Shown here: piece by piece, positions 44,792 to 55,103 of the stretch
Numbering within the stretch: the stretch's first letter is position 1
Layout: each line of letters begins with the position of its first letter
Made by a program: the position numbers and the translations under genes
The notes under the pieces: model-generated
Databases searched by the model: none
Seen by the model: the letters and a program-made list of their open reading frames with translations, nothing else
What the model was told of the DNA's origin: nothing
Assembly: GCA_903875225.1 (NCBI GenBank)
Contig: CAIQVJ010000019.1
Span: 1-64,000, forward strand
Length of the DNA stretch: 64,000 nucleotides
Source of the DNA: an uncultured Pseudomonadota bacterium
GTDB lineage: Bacteria > Myxococcota_A > UBA796 > SXON01
Direction: 5' to 3'

Positions 44792-45375
44792 CCGGGGAGC
44801 AGGGGCCCCCACGAGGGGCCGTCGCGTTGTCGGGCCAGCTCGCCGCCGTCGCCCTCGGGAGCTCGCTCGGCCCCTCGCGCAGGGCGTTTCGGCTCGCAGT
44901 GGCGATGCTCGCCGCCACGGCAGGGATCCATGACCTGCGCCCGAGCCGCATCTACCTGACGGCGCCGGCGGGCGGCGTGGCGCGGCGCCCGTTCCTCAAC
45001 GCCTGTGTCCGGATGCGCACGACGCTCTCCCCTGGAGAGCTGCTGGCTCGTTGCAGGCAGATCGAGCTTCGCCTCGGGCGCAGGCCCACGCGCCGATGGG
45101 CCGATCGTGCGCTCGATCTGGACGTGCTGCTCTACGGGGAGGAGCGGATCGACTCCAGTGCGCTCGTCCTGCCGCATCCCCGGATGCACGACCGTCCGTT
45201 CCAGTTGTTGCCACTGCTCGACTGCTGGCCCGACGTCCCGGGCCCATGGCGGTCGCTGGCAGATGCCATGTCGCCGTTGCCCATCGTGGGGGTGCTGCCC
45301 CGGGTCCGGGCGCCGGGGCTATCGGACGACGAGCACCGGCTGTGCGGCATGCCGGACGACCCGATCGCTGACTGA
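44788..45375 (+). CDS. folK: 2-amino-4-hydroxy-6-hydroxymethyldihydropteridine diphosphokinase
   Basis: 195 residues from GTG. HPPK transfers pyrophosphate from ATP to the pterin in folate synthesis. Signatures: VALGSSLG (21-28), FLNACVRMRTTLSP (69-82), ELLARCRQIE and LGRRPTRRWADRALDLDVLL (97-116), which holds the metal-binding Asp pair and catalytic Arg. The length is normal for the family; the last 25 residues form an extra tail. Those codons overlap the end of the convergent stress-protein gene by 57 bp. Confidence 0.92.
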   Translation: MTGEQGPPRGAVALSGQLAAVALGSSLGPSRRAFRLAVAMLAATAGIHDLRPSRIYLTAPAGGVARRPFLNACVRMRTTLSPGELLARCRQIELRLGRRPTRRWADRALDLDVLLYGEERIDSSALVLPHPRMHDRPFQLLPLLDCWPDVPGPWRSLADAMSPLPIVGVLPRVRAPGLSDDEHRLCGMPDDPIAD

Positions 45376-45753
45376 ACCGAGGAGCAGCCGGTCCACGGCG
45401 CCCAGGCCCCGTGCACCGAGTACGATCAGGTCCGCACCGAGTCGGGTCGCTTCGGAGGTGATGACCTCCGCGGGGTCGAGCCCCGTGGTGGTCTGCGGCA
45501 CGGCGCGCCCATGGCCGAGATCGGCGATCAGCTCGTCGATGAGCGCCTGTGCTGCGGCGAGGTGCCCCGGCTCGGGTGTGGAGGCGGTGATGGCCACGGC
45601 GTCGAAGGGCGGGATGAGGTACGACGAGGGCGGCTTGACGGCGACGAGGATGGTGAGCTTCGCGTCTGTCTGCCGGGCGAGATCACGCGCGTAGAGGGCC
45701 GCCCGTTTGGCATGCTCCGAACCGTCGATTGCCACGAGGATGTGCTTGATCAC
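45319..45753 (-). CDS. Universal stress protein (UspA family)
   Basis: 144 residues from GTG, the usual single-domain length. KHILVAIDGSEHAKRA opens the fold, and the ATP-binding pattern G-x2-G-x9-G-S is present in GARGLGAVDRLLLGS (about 115-129). The C-terminal strand QPVLVVR is typical. It stands alone and overlaps folK tail to tail; both reading frames look intact, so this is probably a real overlap rather than a misplaced stop. Confidence 0.92.
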   Translation of the reverse strand: MIKHILVAIDGSEHAKRAALYARDLARQTDAKLTILVAVKPPSSYLIPPFDAVAITASTPEPGHLAAAQALIDELIADLGHGRAVPQTTTGLDPAEVITSEATRLGADLIVLGARGLGAVDRLLLGSVSDRVVRHAAQPVLVVR

Positions 45754-45819
45754 GAGTGCTCCAACTGCGGCCTATGGGTAGGCACGGGCGATGGAAAGGC
45801 GAGGGCGCCCGGGTGGGCG

Positions 45820-47151
45820 CTACGGGGAGGCCGCGGGGTGCTGTGGGCCCTCTGGCGCGCTGATTGTCGGCGGCTCGACGAGATAGTAGAGCGCATCCGG
45901 ATCGGGGAGGGACTCCACGACGTGCTGGATGCACGCGGCGACGTTCGGTCCCACGCCGTGGGCATCCGAGCCGAGTCCGATCCCGGATACCGCGGGGGTT
46001 CCATCCGGGCCTCCCCCGCGTCGGTACAGCGCCGACCGGAGCTGCGCCTGCTCCGTGCCCGGCAGGCACCCCCGGAGCGCGGCGCGCTGGTCGTCGGGCA
46101 TGAGCACGGGTCGGAACTGCTCGAAGGCGTAGCGAACCACTGCGGCCTCACCGTCGGGCTCGGGCAGGAGGCTCTGGGCGAGGGCCGAGTCGAGGCACTG
46201 ACCGGGACCTGGGAGCCCGGTGTTCCCGGGCGCCGGGCTGTCGCCGCGAGTTCGGGACGCGATCACCTTGCCGTCTGCATCCACAGCGATGTCCGTGGCG
46301 CCGAGGGACTCGAGCGCCGGGTTCATCGCCAGCGCTGTCGTGTAGCAGGTGGCAAAGCTGCCCGCGTTCGCCCGCATGACCGCGTCGACCGTGGCCCGGT
46401 ACGCGGGGCCCACGTCCACCAGCTTCTGCCTCCCGAACACGAGCTCGATCGGGCCAGAGAGCGGCAGGAACCACCTCAGCTCGGCAGGCTCTGCACCAGC
46501 GGGCATGCTCACCACGGAGAGCGCGGCGTTCATGCAGCGCAGTGCGCCGTCCACCACCGTGGTGGAGTGGCTGGGGCCGATCACGGGCTCGTCCGCGAGC
46601 ACGAACAACTGCGTCGTGACCGTACCGTCAGCCCGTTGTCCGCTTCGTTTCGCCGCGTCGCGGCAAACCCGGATCGCGGGGAGGGCCAGCCGGAAGGCGG
46701 CGTCCACGGCCGGGTCGACGATGAAGGGGGTCGTCGAGTCGAGTCGCAGGGGCGAGGGGCTGTCGACGATGGCCTCGAACGGCGTGGCACCGGGGTCTTC
46801 CACGGCGCTGACCGTCAGTTGCGTGGCCCCGGAGGGGGGCAGCGTCCAGATGGCCTCGTAGGCCGAAGGATCGGGCGGGAGGTGCAGCGTCCCCAGATCG
46901 TCCGTGATGCAGGTGATCAGCGCGCTCGAGAGGGTGAGCGAGCTCGCCGGGCCAACCGCGGCGCGTGCGTCGCCGGGTTCGATCACCACCGACAACGTCC
47001 CCGCCGCGACCTCCTGCCGACGGATCGCTGCCGCACGGCAGGCCTCGACGGCGGGGAGCGCCCCGAGCAGGGTTGCGGTGAGGGGATCCGGCGAGGCGGC
47101 CAACCCCGTTTCGGGCAGGAGCAGGGCCCCGATCAAGAGGAACGTGCGCAC
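45820..47151 (-). CDS. Secreted protein with four Cys-pair modules (AgmX/PglI C-terminal-like)
   Basis: 443 residues from GTG after a signal peptide (RTFLLIGALLLPETGLAA). Four modules repeat, each with two Cys about 43-50 residues apart: CRAAAI to LITC, CRDAAK to ALRC, CYTTALAMNP to GQC, and CLPGTE to AAC. Module three best matches the AgmX/PglI C-terminal pattern (CY..AL..NP, then DADGKV). That domain occurs in gliding and TonB-like periplasmic proteins of myxobacteria. The gene follows the penicillin-binding protein gene by 22 bp and is probably its operon partner. Confidence 0.72.
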   Translation of the reverse strand: MRTFLLIGALLLPETGLAASPDPLTATLLGALPAVEACRAAAIRRQEVAAGTLSVVIEPGDARAAVGPASSLTLSSALITCITDDLGTLHLPPDPSAYEAIWTLPPSGATQLTVSAVEDPGATPFEAIVDSPSPLRLDSTTPFIVDPAVDAAFRLALPAIRVCRDAAKRSGQRADGTVTTQLFVLADEPVIGPSHSTTVVDGALRCMNAALSVVSMPAGAEPAELRWFLPLSGPIELVFGRQKLVDVGPAYRATVDAVMRANAGSFATCYTTALAMNPALESLGATDIAVDADGKVIASRTRGDSPAPGNTGLPGPGQCLDSALAQSLLPEPDGEAAVVRYAFEQFRPVLMPDDQRAALRGCLPGTEQAQLRSALYRRGGGPDGTPAVSGIGLGSDAHGVGPNVAACIQHVVESLPDPDALYYLVEPPTISAPEGPQHPAASP

Positions 47152-47173
47152 GCTGGGAACGTACTCCGTCCGC

Positions 47174-49552
47174 CTACTCCAACCCATCGTCGGCTGGGTC
47201 GGGCACCGCCGGCTTCGTGGGGGCGCTGGGCGGGATCGTGCCGTCCGCCTCGGCCTTCTCTCTCGCCAGCTTCTTCCACAGCGACTCGTGACCCGGCTTG
47301 ACGACGGGATTGCCGTCGGGGTCGAGCTCGATCTGCCCCGGGTCCGGCGGCGGGTGGAGGAGCTGGCAGCCGGCCTTCGGCTCGGTGCCCGGCAGGAACG
47401 GCGCGCTGATGTAGTGGCAGGTGGCGTTCCCGAGCTTCCCGCTCTGGGTGCACACGGAGTGGTGGGTGATCGCCGGAGTGTCGGGCCATTCGGGAGATGC
47501 TCCCTCATCCTTCGTGACCCGCCGCATCCACCAGCCCCAGAGCGGCGCCGCGAGGTCCGATGCGGCGACACCGAGCGGCGTGGGGACGTCGTACCCCACC
47601 CACACAGCCATCGCGTATCGGGGCGTGGCGCCGACGAACCAGAGGTCGCGCTCCTTGTCCGTCGTGCCGGTCTTGCCCATCGCCGGTCCCGGATAGCCGC
47701 CCTCGCCCCCGGCTCCCCGTGCGGCTCCGCCTGTCCCGACATCGATGACGAGCCGCTCGAGCTCGCGGGTGAGCGCGGCGCCCTCGGGCGACAGCACGCG
47801 TTCTCCGGGGGCGGGCGGCGGGATCCGCTCGTTCCCGCCGGCGTCCACGGCGCGCAGCACGGGCGTGCCTGTCACCTTCATCCCGCCGTTCGAGACGATC
47901 GCCTGGAACTGCGCCTGCTCGAGCGGGGTCACCTCGCCCTGACCCAGGGCCAGGCCCATCTCCACCGGAAACCTGCTGGTGTCGAAGCCCATCTTCGTGG
48001 CAAACGCGATGAGCTTCTTCGGGGCTTCGGTGGTGCCGCCCATCTCGGCCAGCAGCGAGGCCGTGGCGATGTTCTGGCTCCACGCCAGACCCTGCGCGAG
48101 GCAGGCCAGGGGGGTGTACTCGCCTCCGACGTTGCGAGGGTTCCAGTCGCCCTGGGGGGTCTTGAACACGTGTTGGCTGTTCGGCTCGGCGGAGGCAGCG
48201 GTGAAGCGCGGCGTGCCATCTGCGTTCTTCTCTTCGAACGCCATGGCATACACGAGCGGCTTGAAGCTCGACCCGGGTTGGCGCATCGCCTGGGTGGCCC
48301 GGTTGAAGGTGATGGACGAGGCTGCGCTCCCCCCGTACACCGCGCGGATCAGCCCCGTCTGCACATCCAGGAGCACGCCGGCGGACTCCAGGTGCCCGTC
48401 TGGGCGCTTCTGGCCGATCAACCCCTCGAAGTACTTCATCTTCGCAGGGAACATCGCCTCGGCTTCGGTCTGCGCGTGCACGTCCAGGCCGACCGTGATC
48501 ACGAGCCCGCTGCCGTAGAGGATCGCGGGGTCGACGCTCTGCTCGAGCCATGCGCGGGCGGCCGAGTAGTAGCTGGGGAACCGGTCCGGCAGGTCGGGCG
48601 GCGCGATGGTGGCGATCGGCTCGGCAAGGGCCTGGGCGACGTCGTACCCGAACACCTCGGCCATGCCGCGCAGCACGTGATCGCGGCGCTCCTTTGCCTC
48701 GTCCGGGTGGTGGTCGGGAGAATATTTCCCGGGTGCGGGCAGGATGCCGGCGAGGGTCGCGGCCTCCCCCAGGGTGAGCTCCCCCACGTGCTTTCCGTAG
48801 TAGTGCTCCGCCGCCGCCTCGAACCCGCACACCGAGAGGTTTCCCCGCTGCCCGAGGTACGGCGCGTCGAGGTACATCTGCATCACCCCGTCCTTGCCGA
48901 GGTGGTCGTCGAGCGCCATCGCGAGGACCATCTCGCGGGCCTTGCGCGCGGCGGTCTTCTCCTTCTGCTGCGAGAGGTTGCGCACCACCTGCATCGTGAG
49001 CGTGCTGGCGCCCTGTGCGTAGCCGCCCTGCTGCGTGTTCACCCAGAGAGCGCGCACCATCGCGCCCCAGTTCACGCCGTCGTGCGTGCGAAAATCGCGG
49101 TCCTCCGCCGCCACGATCGCGTCGATCAGCACCTTCGGCGCGTCTGCCAGCGGAAGGTGCACCCGCAGCTCGCCATCTGGCCCGACGATCCACCCGATCT
49201 CGATGGGCTCCAACTCGGTGCCCGAGCGCGGGACGACCTTGCTCGTGCGCTTGCAGTACTCGCCCGGCCCGGTGTCCTTGCAATTTTCGGCGTAGCCCCG
49301 CGCGACGGCCTCAGCGATCAGCGTCGCGGGCGACGTGGTCAGCGGCACCGCAGCGGTACGCAGGCGCGCAGGAAAACTCCAGCCGGGGTGGCTCACGTCG
49401 TAGTGCGCGTGTGCGTCGGCAAGCTCGATGCCCTCGGCGGCCCATTCCCTCGCCACCAGGGCGCAGGGCACGGCTACACCGATGGCTGCGATGGCGGTGG
49501 TGACAGCGACGCCAATCAGGAACCGGCGCAGGCGGGGGTATCGGGATGCCAT
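47174..49552 (-). CDS. Class A penicillin-binding protein (bifunctional transglycosylase/transpeptidase)
   Basis: 792 residues. One membrane helix (about 11-33), then a GT51 glycosyltransferase domain with catalytic Glu150 in AAEDRDFRTHDGV and GASTLTMQ (181-188). The transpeptidase domain has S428-S-F-K431, S492-Q-N494 and K627-T-G-T630, so both active sites are complete. It polymerises and crosslinks peptidoglycan in the periplasm. The tail (about 690-792) is Pro-rich with three Cys and is not part of the usual fold. The next gene downstream encodes a Cys-rich secreted protein. Confidence 0.95.
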   Translation of the reverse strand: MASRYPRLRRFLIGVAVTTAIAAIGVAVPCALVAREWAAEGIELADAHAHYDVSHPGWSFPARLRTAAVPLTTSPATLIAEAVARGYAENCKDTGPGEYCKRTSKVVPRSGTELEPIEIGWIVGPDGELRVHLPLADAPKVLIDAIVAAEDRDFRTHDGVNWGAMVRALWVNTQQGGYAQGASTLTMQVVRNLSQQKEKTAARKAREMVLAMALDDHLGKDGVMQMYLDAPYLGQRGNLSVCGFEAAAEHYYGKHVGELTLGEAATLAGILPAPGKYSPDHHPDEAKERRDHVLRGMAEVFGYDVAQALAEPIATIAPPDLPDRFPSYYSAARAWLEQSVDPAILYGSGLVITVGLDVHAQTEAEAMFPAKMKYFEGLIGQKRPDGHLESAGVLLDVQTGLIRAVYGGSAASSITFNRATQAMRQPGSSFKPLVYAMAFEEKNADGTPRFTAASAEPNSQHVFKTPQGDWNPRNVGGEYTPLACLAQGLAWSQNIATASLLAEMGGTTEAPKKLIAFATKMGFDTSRFPVEMGLALGQGEVTPLEQAQFQAIVSNGGMKVTGTPVLRAVDAGGNERIPPPAPGERVLSPEGAALTRELERLVIDVGTGGAARGAGGEGGYPGPAMGKTGTTDKERDLWFVGATPRYAMAVWVGYDVPTPLGVAASDLAAPLWGWWMRRVTKDEGASPEWPDTPAITHHSVCTQSGKLGNATCHYISAPFLPGTEPKAGCQLLHPPPDPGQIELDPDGNPVVKPGHESLWKKLAREKAEADGTIPPSAPTKPAVPDPADDGLE

Positions 49553-49647
49553 ACGGCCGCGGGCGTAATCAGAAACGGGGGGTGCGGCTCCCCGTGCGCT
49601 GGTGCGGTCCCGCCCCCGTCCGAATCCCGGTCGGCTACGTTGGCGGC

Positions 49648-50412
49648 ATGCTCGTTTCGCTGCTCTCCCTCGCCCTGCTCCCCGCCTGCCAGCCCCAGGG
49701 CGAGGACACCGCTCCCGTCGACACCGGCTCGGACTGCGATTTCTCCGCCGATCCCTGCGACTCGGGGGAGGCGTGGATCACGACGTGCGACGTTTACCCG
49801 ACGATCCAGGCCGCTTTGGACGCTGCGACGAACGGGACGACGGTGCACGTGTGCGCGGGGACGCACCTGGAGCTGCTCGAGGTGGGCGAAGAACATGCCG
49901 ACGAGCACATCAACCTCGATGGGGAGGGGTCGGGGACCACCCTCGTCGACGCGGCTGGCGAAGGGCCGGTGCTCCGGGTCGGGCCGGGCGTGGATCTCGA
50001 TGTCATGGGGTTGACGCTCACCGGAGCCGGCGCCGGCTCCTCCTCGGGCGTGGGCGGGGCGCTGTACCTCGCGGGCACCGACGCAGGATCAGGCAGCGTG
50101 CGCATGGTGATGTCCGACGTCGCCCTGGTCGCGAACACGGCCACCGAGGGGGCCGGACTCTACGCCTTCTACGCTGACCTTCGACTCACGCAGTGCTCGG
50201 TGACGGGCAACACCAGCGACTCGGGACCAGCCGCCGTTCTGAGCGACTCCAGTCTGCAATCCGCGCAGAGCAACTGGGGCGAGGGGGCAGATGAGAACGT
50301 GGCAGCGCTCGCCCAGGGGGATGTCGGTTACCCCGACGGTGCACTGTACACCTACGGCTCCAACGCCAGCTTCACCTGCTCGGCCGACACGATGCTCTGC
50401 GTGGACGACTGA
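49648..50412 (+). CDS. Lipoprotein with right-handed beta-helix-like repeats
   Basis: 254 residues. Lipobox LPAC (Cys14) follows a short signal. The mature chain opens like polymorphic-outer-membrane or pectate-lyase-type beta-helices (YPTIQAALDAATNGTTVHVCAG), with short repeated turns (GVDLDVMGLTLTG, VRMVMSDVALVANTA, LRLTQCSVTGNT). It is probably a surface protein that may bind polysaccharide. Divergent from the penicillin-binding protein gene; the YkgJ-type gene begins 3 bp after its stop. Confidence 0.8.
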   Translation: MLVSLLSLALLPACQPQGEDTAPVDTGSDCDFSADPCDSGEAWITTCDVYPTIQAALDAATNGTTVHVCAGTHLELLEVGEEHADEHINLDGEGSGTTLVDAAGEGPVLRVGPGVDLDVMGLTLTGAGAGSSSGVGGALYLAGTDAGSGSVRMVMSDVALVANTATEGAGLYAFYADLRLTQCSVTGNTSDSGPAAVLSDSSLQSAQSNWGEGADENVAALAQGDVGYPDGALYTYGSNASFTCSADTMLCVDD

Positions 50413-50415
50413 CCC

Positions 50416-50922
50416 TTGGTCGATCCGCTCCCGATCCGCCTGCTCAAAGCCGTCGTGCGTGGGGCGTGGACCCTCGAGTATGCGGTCCGCCGCACGCTCC
50501 AGCCGTCGCGCTACGCGCTCGCCGGTGCCTGCGGCGGGTGCGCGAAGTGCTGCGAGCGCCCGAGCATCCGCACCGGGCTCTTCACGCGCCGACTCCGCCG
50601 GCTCCGGTCCGCGTTCGTGCTGTGGCAGCGCTGGGTGAACGGCTTCGAGCTCGTCGAGGTCGACCAGCAGGCCCAGCACTTCGTGTTCCGCTGCACGCAC
50701 TTCGACCGGGGCACGCGCAGGTGCGACAGCTACGCGTCCAGGCCGTTCCTCTGCCGGGACTACCCACGGGCCCTGCTGGACCAGCCCTGGCCTGAACTGT
50801 TCCCCGAGTGCGGGTTCCGGCCGCTGGCGAAGAACGCCGAGGCGATGCTCGCCGACCTGGAGCGGCGAGGCATTCCCGAGGAAAAACGCGGGGAGCTGGA
50901 GCGGCGGCTGTACCTGAAGTAG
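50416..50922 (+). CDS. YkgJ-family cysteine cluster protein
   Basis: 168 residues from a TTG. The Cys pattern of the family is complete: GACGGCAKCCERP (about 38-50), FRCTHFDRGTRRCDSYASRP (about 91-110), FLCRDYPRA and PECGF, which are thought to bind zinc or an iron-sulfur cluster. The function of the family is not settled. It ends 3 bp from the convergent thiC gene. The TTG start is the first in frame after the lipoprotein stop. Confidence 0.85.
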   Translation: MVDPLPIRLLKAVVRGAWTLEYAVRRTLQPSRYALAGACGGCAKCCERPSIRTGLFTRRLRRLRSAFVLWQRWVNGFELVEVDQQAQHFVFRCTHFDRGTRRCDSYASRPFLCRDYPRALLDQPWPELFPECGFRPLAKNAEAMLADLERRGIPEEKRGELERRLYLK

Positions 50923-50925
50923 CGC

Positions 50926-52597
<1,672 letters not shown>

Positions 52598-52604
52598 GGC
52601 GCGC

Positions 52605-53966
52605 TTAACGCGCCGGTCGGTCGATCGGAAATCCCGCCAGCAGGTACAGCGTGCCGTCCGAGGTCGGCGCGTTGCCCCCCGTGTCGCGCGAGAGGCTGTT
52701 CTCCCCGGGGTCGGTGATCCAGAGGTCGCTCCTCCCGTCTGCGTCCACGTCGGTGGCTGCGAGCCCGGCCGCGAAGGTCACCGAGTCCTGCGAGATCTGC
52801 ACCTCCGCAGCCACCGAACCCGACTGCGCTGTGAGCGGCCCCAGGAGGATGCCCGCGGCGGAGGCGAAGCTCGGGTGCACGGCGACATCGGCCGCACCGT
52901 CTCCGTTGAAGTCCCCCGCGGCCACTGCCGCGTCCACAGCGAAGACGGTCGTGTACCACTCGCTCCCCGTGTAGAGCTCGAGGCCGGCCGTGGTGACCAG
53001 GCCCCAGTCCAGGAGCCCGTCGCCGTCGATGTCGCCGGGCAGGCACGCGGCGTTGATGGAGGGCCGGTCGGTGGACCGGGTCTGATGGGGGCCCGCCAGG
53101 TCGACCGGGACGCTGAGGCCGAAGTCCGAGGACACGATCCAGACGTCGTGGGGCTGTACGATCACGATGTCGCTGACGCCGTCGCCGTCGACGTCTGCTC
53201 CCCCGGCGATGCCCGGCGGCGTGCCGGTCGTCGAGAGCGCCCAGAACCCGCCGGGGCCGTCGAGCAGGGTCGCGACCGAGGCCACCCCGACCCCATCCGG
53301 CGTGGACGCCATCAGGGTCGCGGTCGTGGCGTCCGCGGTCTGGAAGTCCAGGACCCGCAGGGACTGGGCGCCGGTGCTGGTCCAGCGATCGAGCCCCGAG
53401 CAACCGTACCCCGCCTGCTCGAGGGTGAGCCCCGCGCCAAACGGATCCACGGCGCAGAGCCCGTCGCCCGTGGAGAGCACCCAGGCCACGTCGCGGCCCG
53501 GTTCGCCGAAGGGCGCAGCCGAGGTGACGGCGATGCCCAGGAGGTCCCCGTCGCCGATCCAGCAGGAGGCGACGTCGGAGAGCGCGGGCGTCGCGCCCGG
53601 CGACCCAGCGACGCCGTCGACGAGGCGCGCACCAGCCAGGAGGCACACGCCGGGCGAGTCACCGAACCGGGCCTGCACGACCACGTCGCCGAAACTGTCG
53701 CCGTCGAGCTGACCGGTGGCGAGCAACGGGCCCAGCCCGTCCTCGCCCGTGATGATGAAGCGAGCATCCGAGTCAGTCAGCCACGCACAGGCCCCTTCGT
53801 CCACCACGCCGTCGCAGTCGTTGTCGACCCCATCACACGTCTCGGCGGCGCCGGGGTAGGCGGCATCGTCGTCGTCGTCGCAGTCCGTGCTGTTGAACCC
53901 GTCGCCGTCCAGGTCCAGCGCTCGTGGATCGAGGGAGCAGGCCTCCAGGAAGGCGGCCAGGATCAC
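52605..53966 (-). CDS. FG-GAP/MopE-repeat secreted protein
   Basis: 453 residues from a GTG that overlaps the previous stop (GTGA). MILAAFLEAC may be a short lipoprotein signal (Cys10). DLDGDGFNSTDCDDDDDAAY and a second MopE loop with DNDCDGVVDEG follow. FG-GAP-type blades then fill about 70-453 (DGDSFGDVVVQ, DVDGDGVSDIV, DIDGDGLLDWG, DFNGDGAADVA, DVDADGRSDLW), consistent with a calcium-binding propeller. It is the last gene of the GAF-glycosyltransferase-TPR operon. Confidence 0.85.
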   Translation of the reverse strand: MILAAFLEACSLDPRALDLDGDGFNSTDCDDDDDAAYPGAAETCDGVDNDCDGVVDEGACAWLTDSDARFIITGEDGLGPLLATGQLDGDSFGDVVVQARFGDSPGVCLLAGARLVDGVAGSPGATPALSDVASCWIGDGDLLGIAVTSAAPFGEPGRDVAWVLSTGDGLCAVDPFGAGLTLEQAGYGCSGLDRWTSTGAQSLRVLDFQTADATTATLMASTPDGVGVASVATLLDGPGGFWALSTTGTPPGIAGGADVDGDGVSDIVIVQPHDVWIVSSDFGLSVPVDLAGPHQTRSTDRPSINAACLPGDIDGDGLLDWGLVTTAGLELYTGSEWYTTVFAVDAAVAAGDFNGDGAADVAVHPSFASAAGILLGPLTAQSGSVAAEVQISQDSVTFAAGLAATDVDADGRSDLWITDPGENSLSRDTGGNAPTSDGTLYLLAGFPIDRPAR

Positions 53967-55072
53967 GGACGGGTTTCCGGGAAGACCACGAGCTCCGAGC
54001 GGATGTAGTCGACGAGGTCTCCCAGGTGGGCCTTGCGGTACTCGAGAAAGGCAGGCAACAGCTCCTTGTCGAGGAGCCAGATGTAGATCGCGGGGTCGAG
54101 CAGCCCCTTCTGGTCCGCCGTCTCCATCGCTGCCCAGAGCTTCGACTCGGGCGGTCCGGCGAGGCCTCGCCAGGCGGCCACGCCCGCGCGCACGCCCCGC
54201 CGCTCCTGCTCCACGACGTCGTCGCTCGGGCCTGCGGCACGCGCCGCGAAGTAGGCGGCCCACACCGCAGGCAGATCGGAGCTCGCGACGTCGGCGATCT
54301 CCGGTCTGTACACCACCTCCCGGGCCACTGTGGCGTTTGCGACGCCGACCGTCGATTCGAGGTACCCCCACCCGATCTCGTAGCCGGGGTTGCACGCCAG
54401 CGCCGTGAGGGTGTCGGTCATGCCGGCGACGACGTTGCCCTCGCGCATGTAGGAGTCGCCGCGGAACCGCAGGGCGCTCCAGTAGCAGGGCTCGATCTGC
54501 AGGGCTCGATTGTACTTCTCGCGTGCGATGCCGTACTCGCCTGCGTCGAACCAGGCGTCTCCGTAGTAGGCCCACCACACGGCGTTGCTCGGGCAGCCGG
54601 TCACGGCCTGCTCGTAGGCCCCCCGTGCGGCCGCGTAGTCCTTGCGTCCCAGCGCGGCCTCTGCAAGGTTGAACGCCATGGTCGCCTCGGCGGAGCACTC
54701 GACGTTCGGATCCGCGAGCACCGGCTCGCGCTGCCCGGCGCCGAGCAGCGTACGTACGAGACCGAGCACGAAGGGGTCCCTGGAATGCGCGGCGACGTAC
54801 TCGAGGTCCTCCCTCGCGAGCGAGCGCGCCATGCCGGCGATCGCGGAGTCGCTCAGGCGGTCGGCGATCGTGAACCCGGCGGACCCGCGCACGTAGTGGG
54901 CCTCGATGTTCGTGGGGTCTGCCTGCAGGGCCTTCCCCGCGAGTCGATAGGCCTTCAGCGGGTCCTCGTCCGCCTTCGCATGTGCTCGCTCGGCGAGCGC
55001 TTGTGCCCTGGACGCAGGGCTGGCGAAGCTCTTGCTCAGCTGCAGCCAGAAGAGGATCCAGACCACGCACAC
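53963..55072 (-). CDS. TPR protein with N-terminal signal or anchor
   Basis: 369 residues from GTG. MCVVWILFWLQLSKSFASPA is hydrophobic and probably a signal peptide or anchor. TPR-like helices follow (AYRLAGKALQADPTNIEAHYVRG in outline, YAAARGAYEQAVTGCPSN, EYGIAREKYNRALQIEP). The C-terminal 110 residues are helical without repeats. A GTG two codons further in is an alternative start. Its role is unknown; it is coupled by overlap to the FG-GAP gene and follows a glycosyltransferase gene by 31 bp. Confidence 0.8.
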   Translation of the reverse strand: MCVVWILFWLQLSKSFASPASRAQALAERAHAKADEDPLKAYRLAGKALQADPTNIEAHYVRGSAGFTIADRLSDSAIAGMARSLAREDLEYVAAHSRDPFVLGLVRTLLGAGQREPVLADPNVECSAEATMAFNLAEAALGRKDYAAARGAYEQAVTGCPSNAVWWAYYGDAWFDAGEYGIAREKYNRALQIEPCYWSALRFRGDSYMREGNVVAGMTDTLTALACNPGYEIGWGYLESTVGVANATVAREVVYRPEIADVASSDLPAVWAAYFAARAAGPSDDVVEQERRGVRAGVAAWRGLAGPPESKLWAAMETADQKGLLDPAIYIWLLDKELLPAFLEYRKAHLGDLVDYIRSELVVFPETRP

Positions 55073-55103
55073 CTCCGCGGGAGCATAGCCCGTAGCATCG
55101 GGG

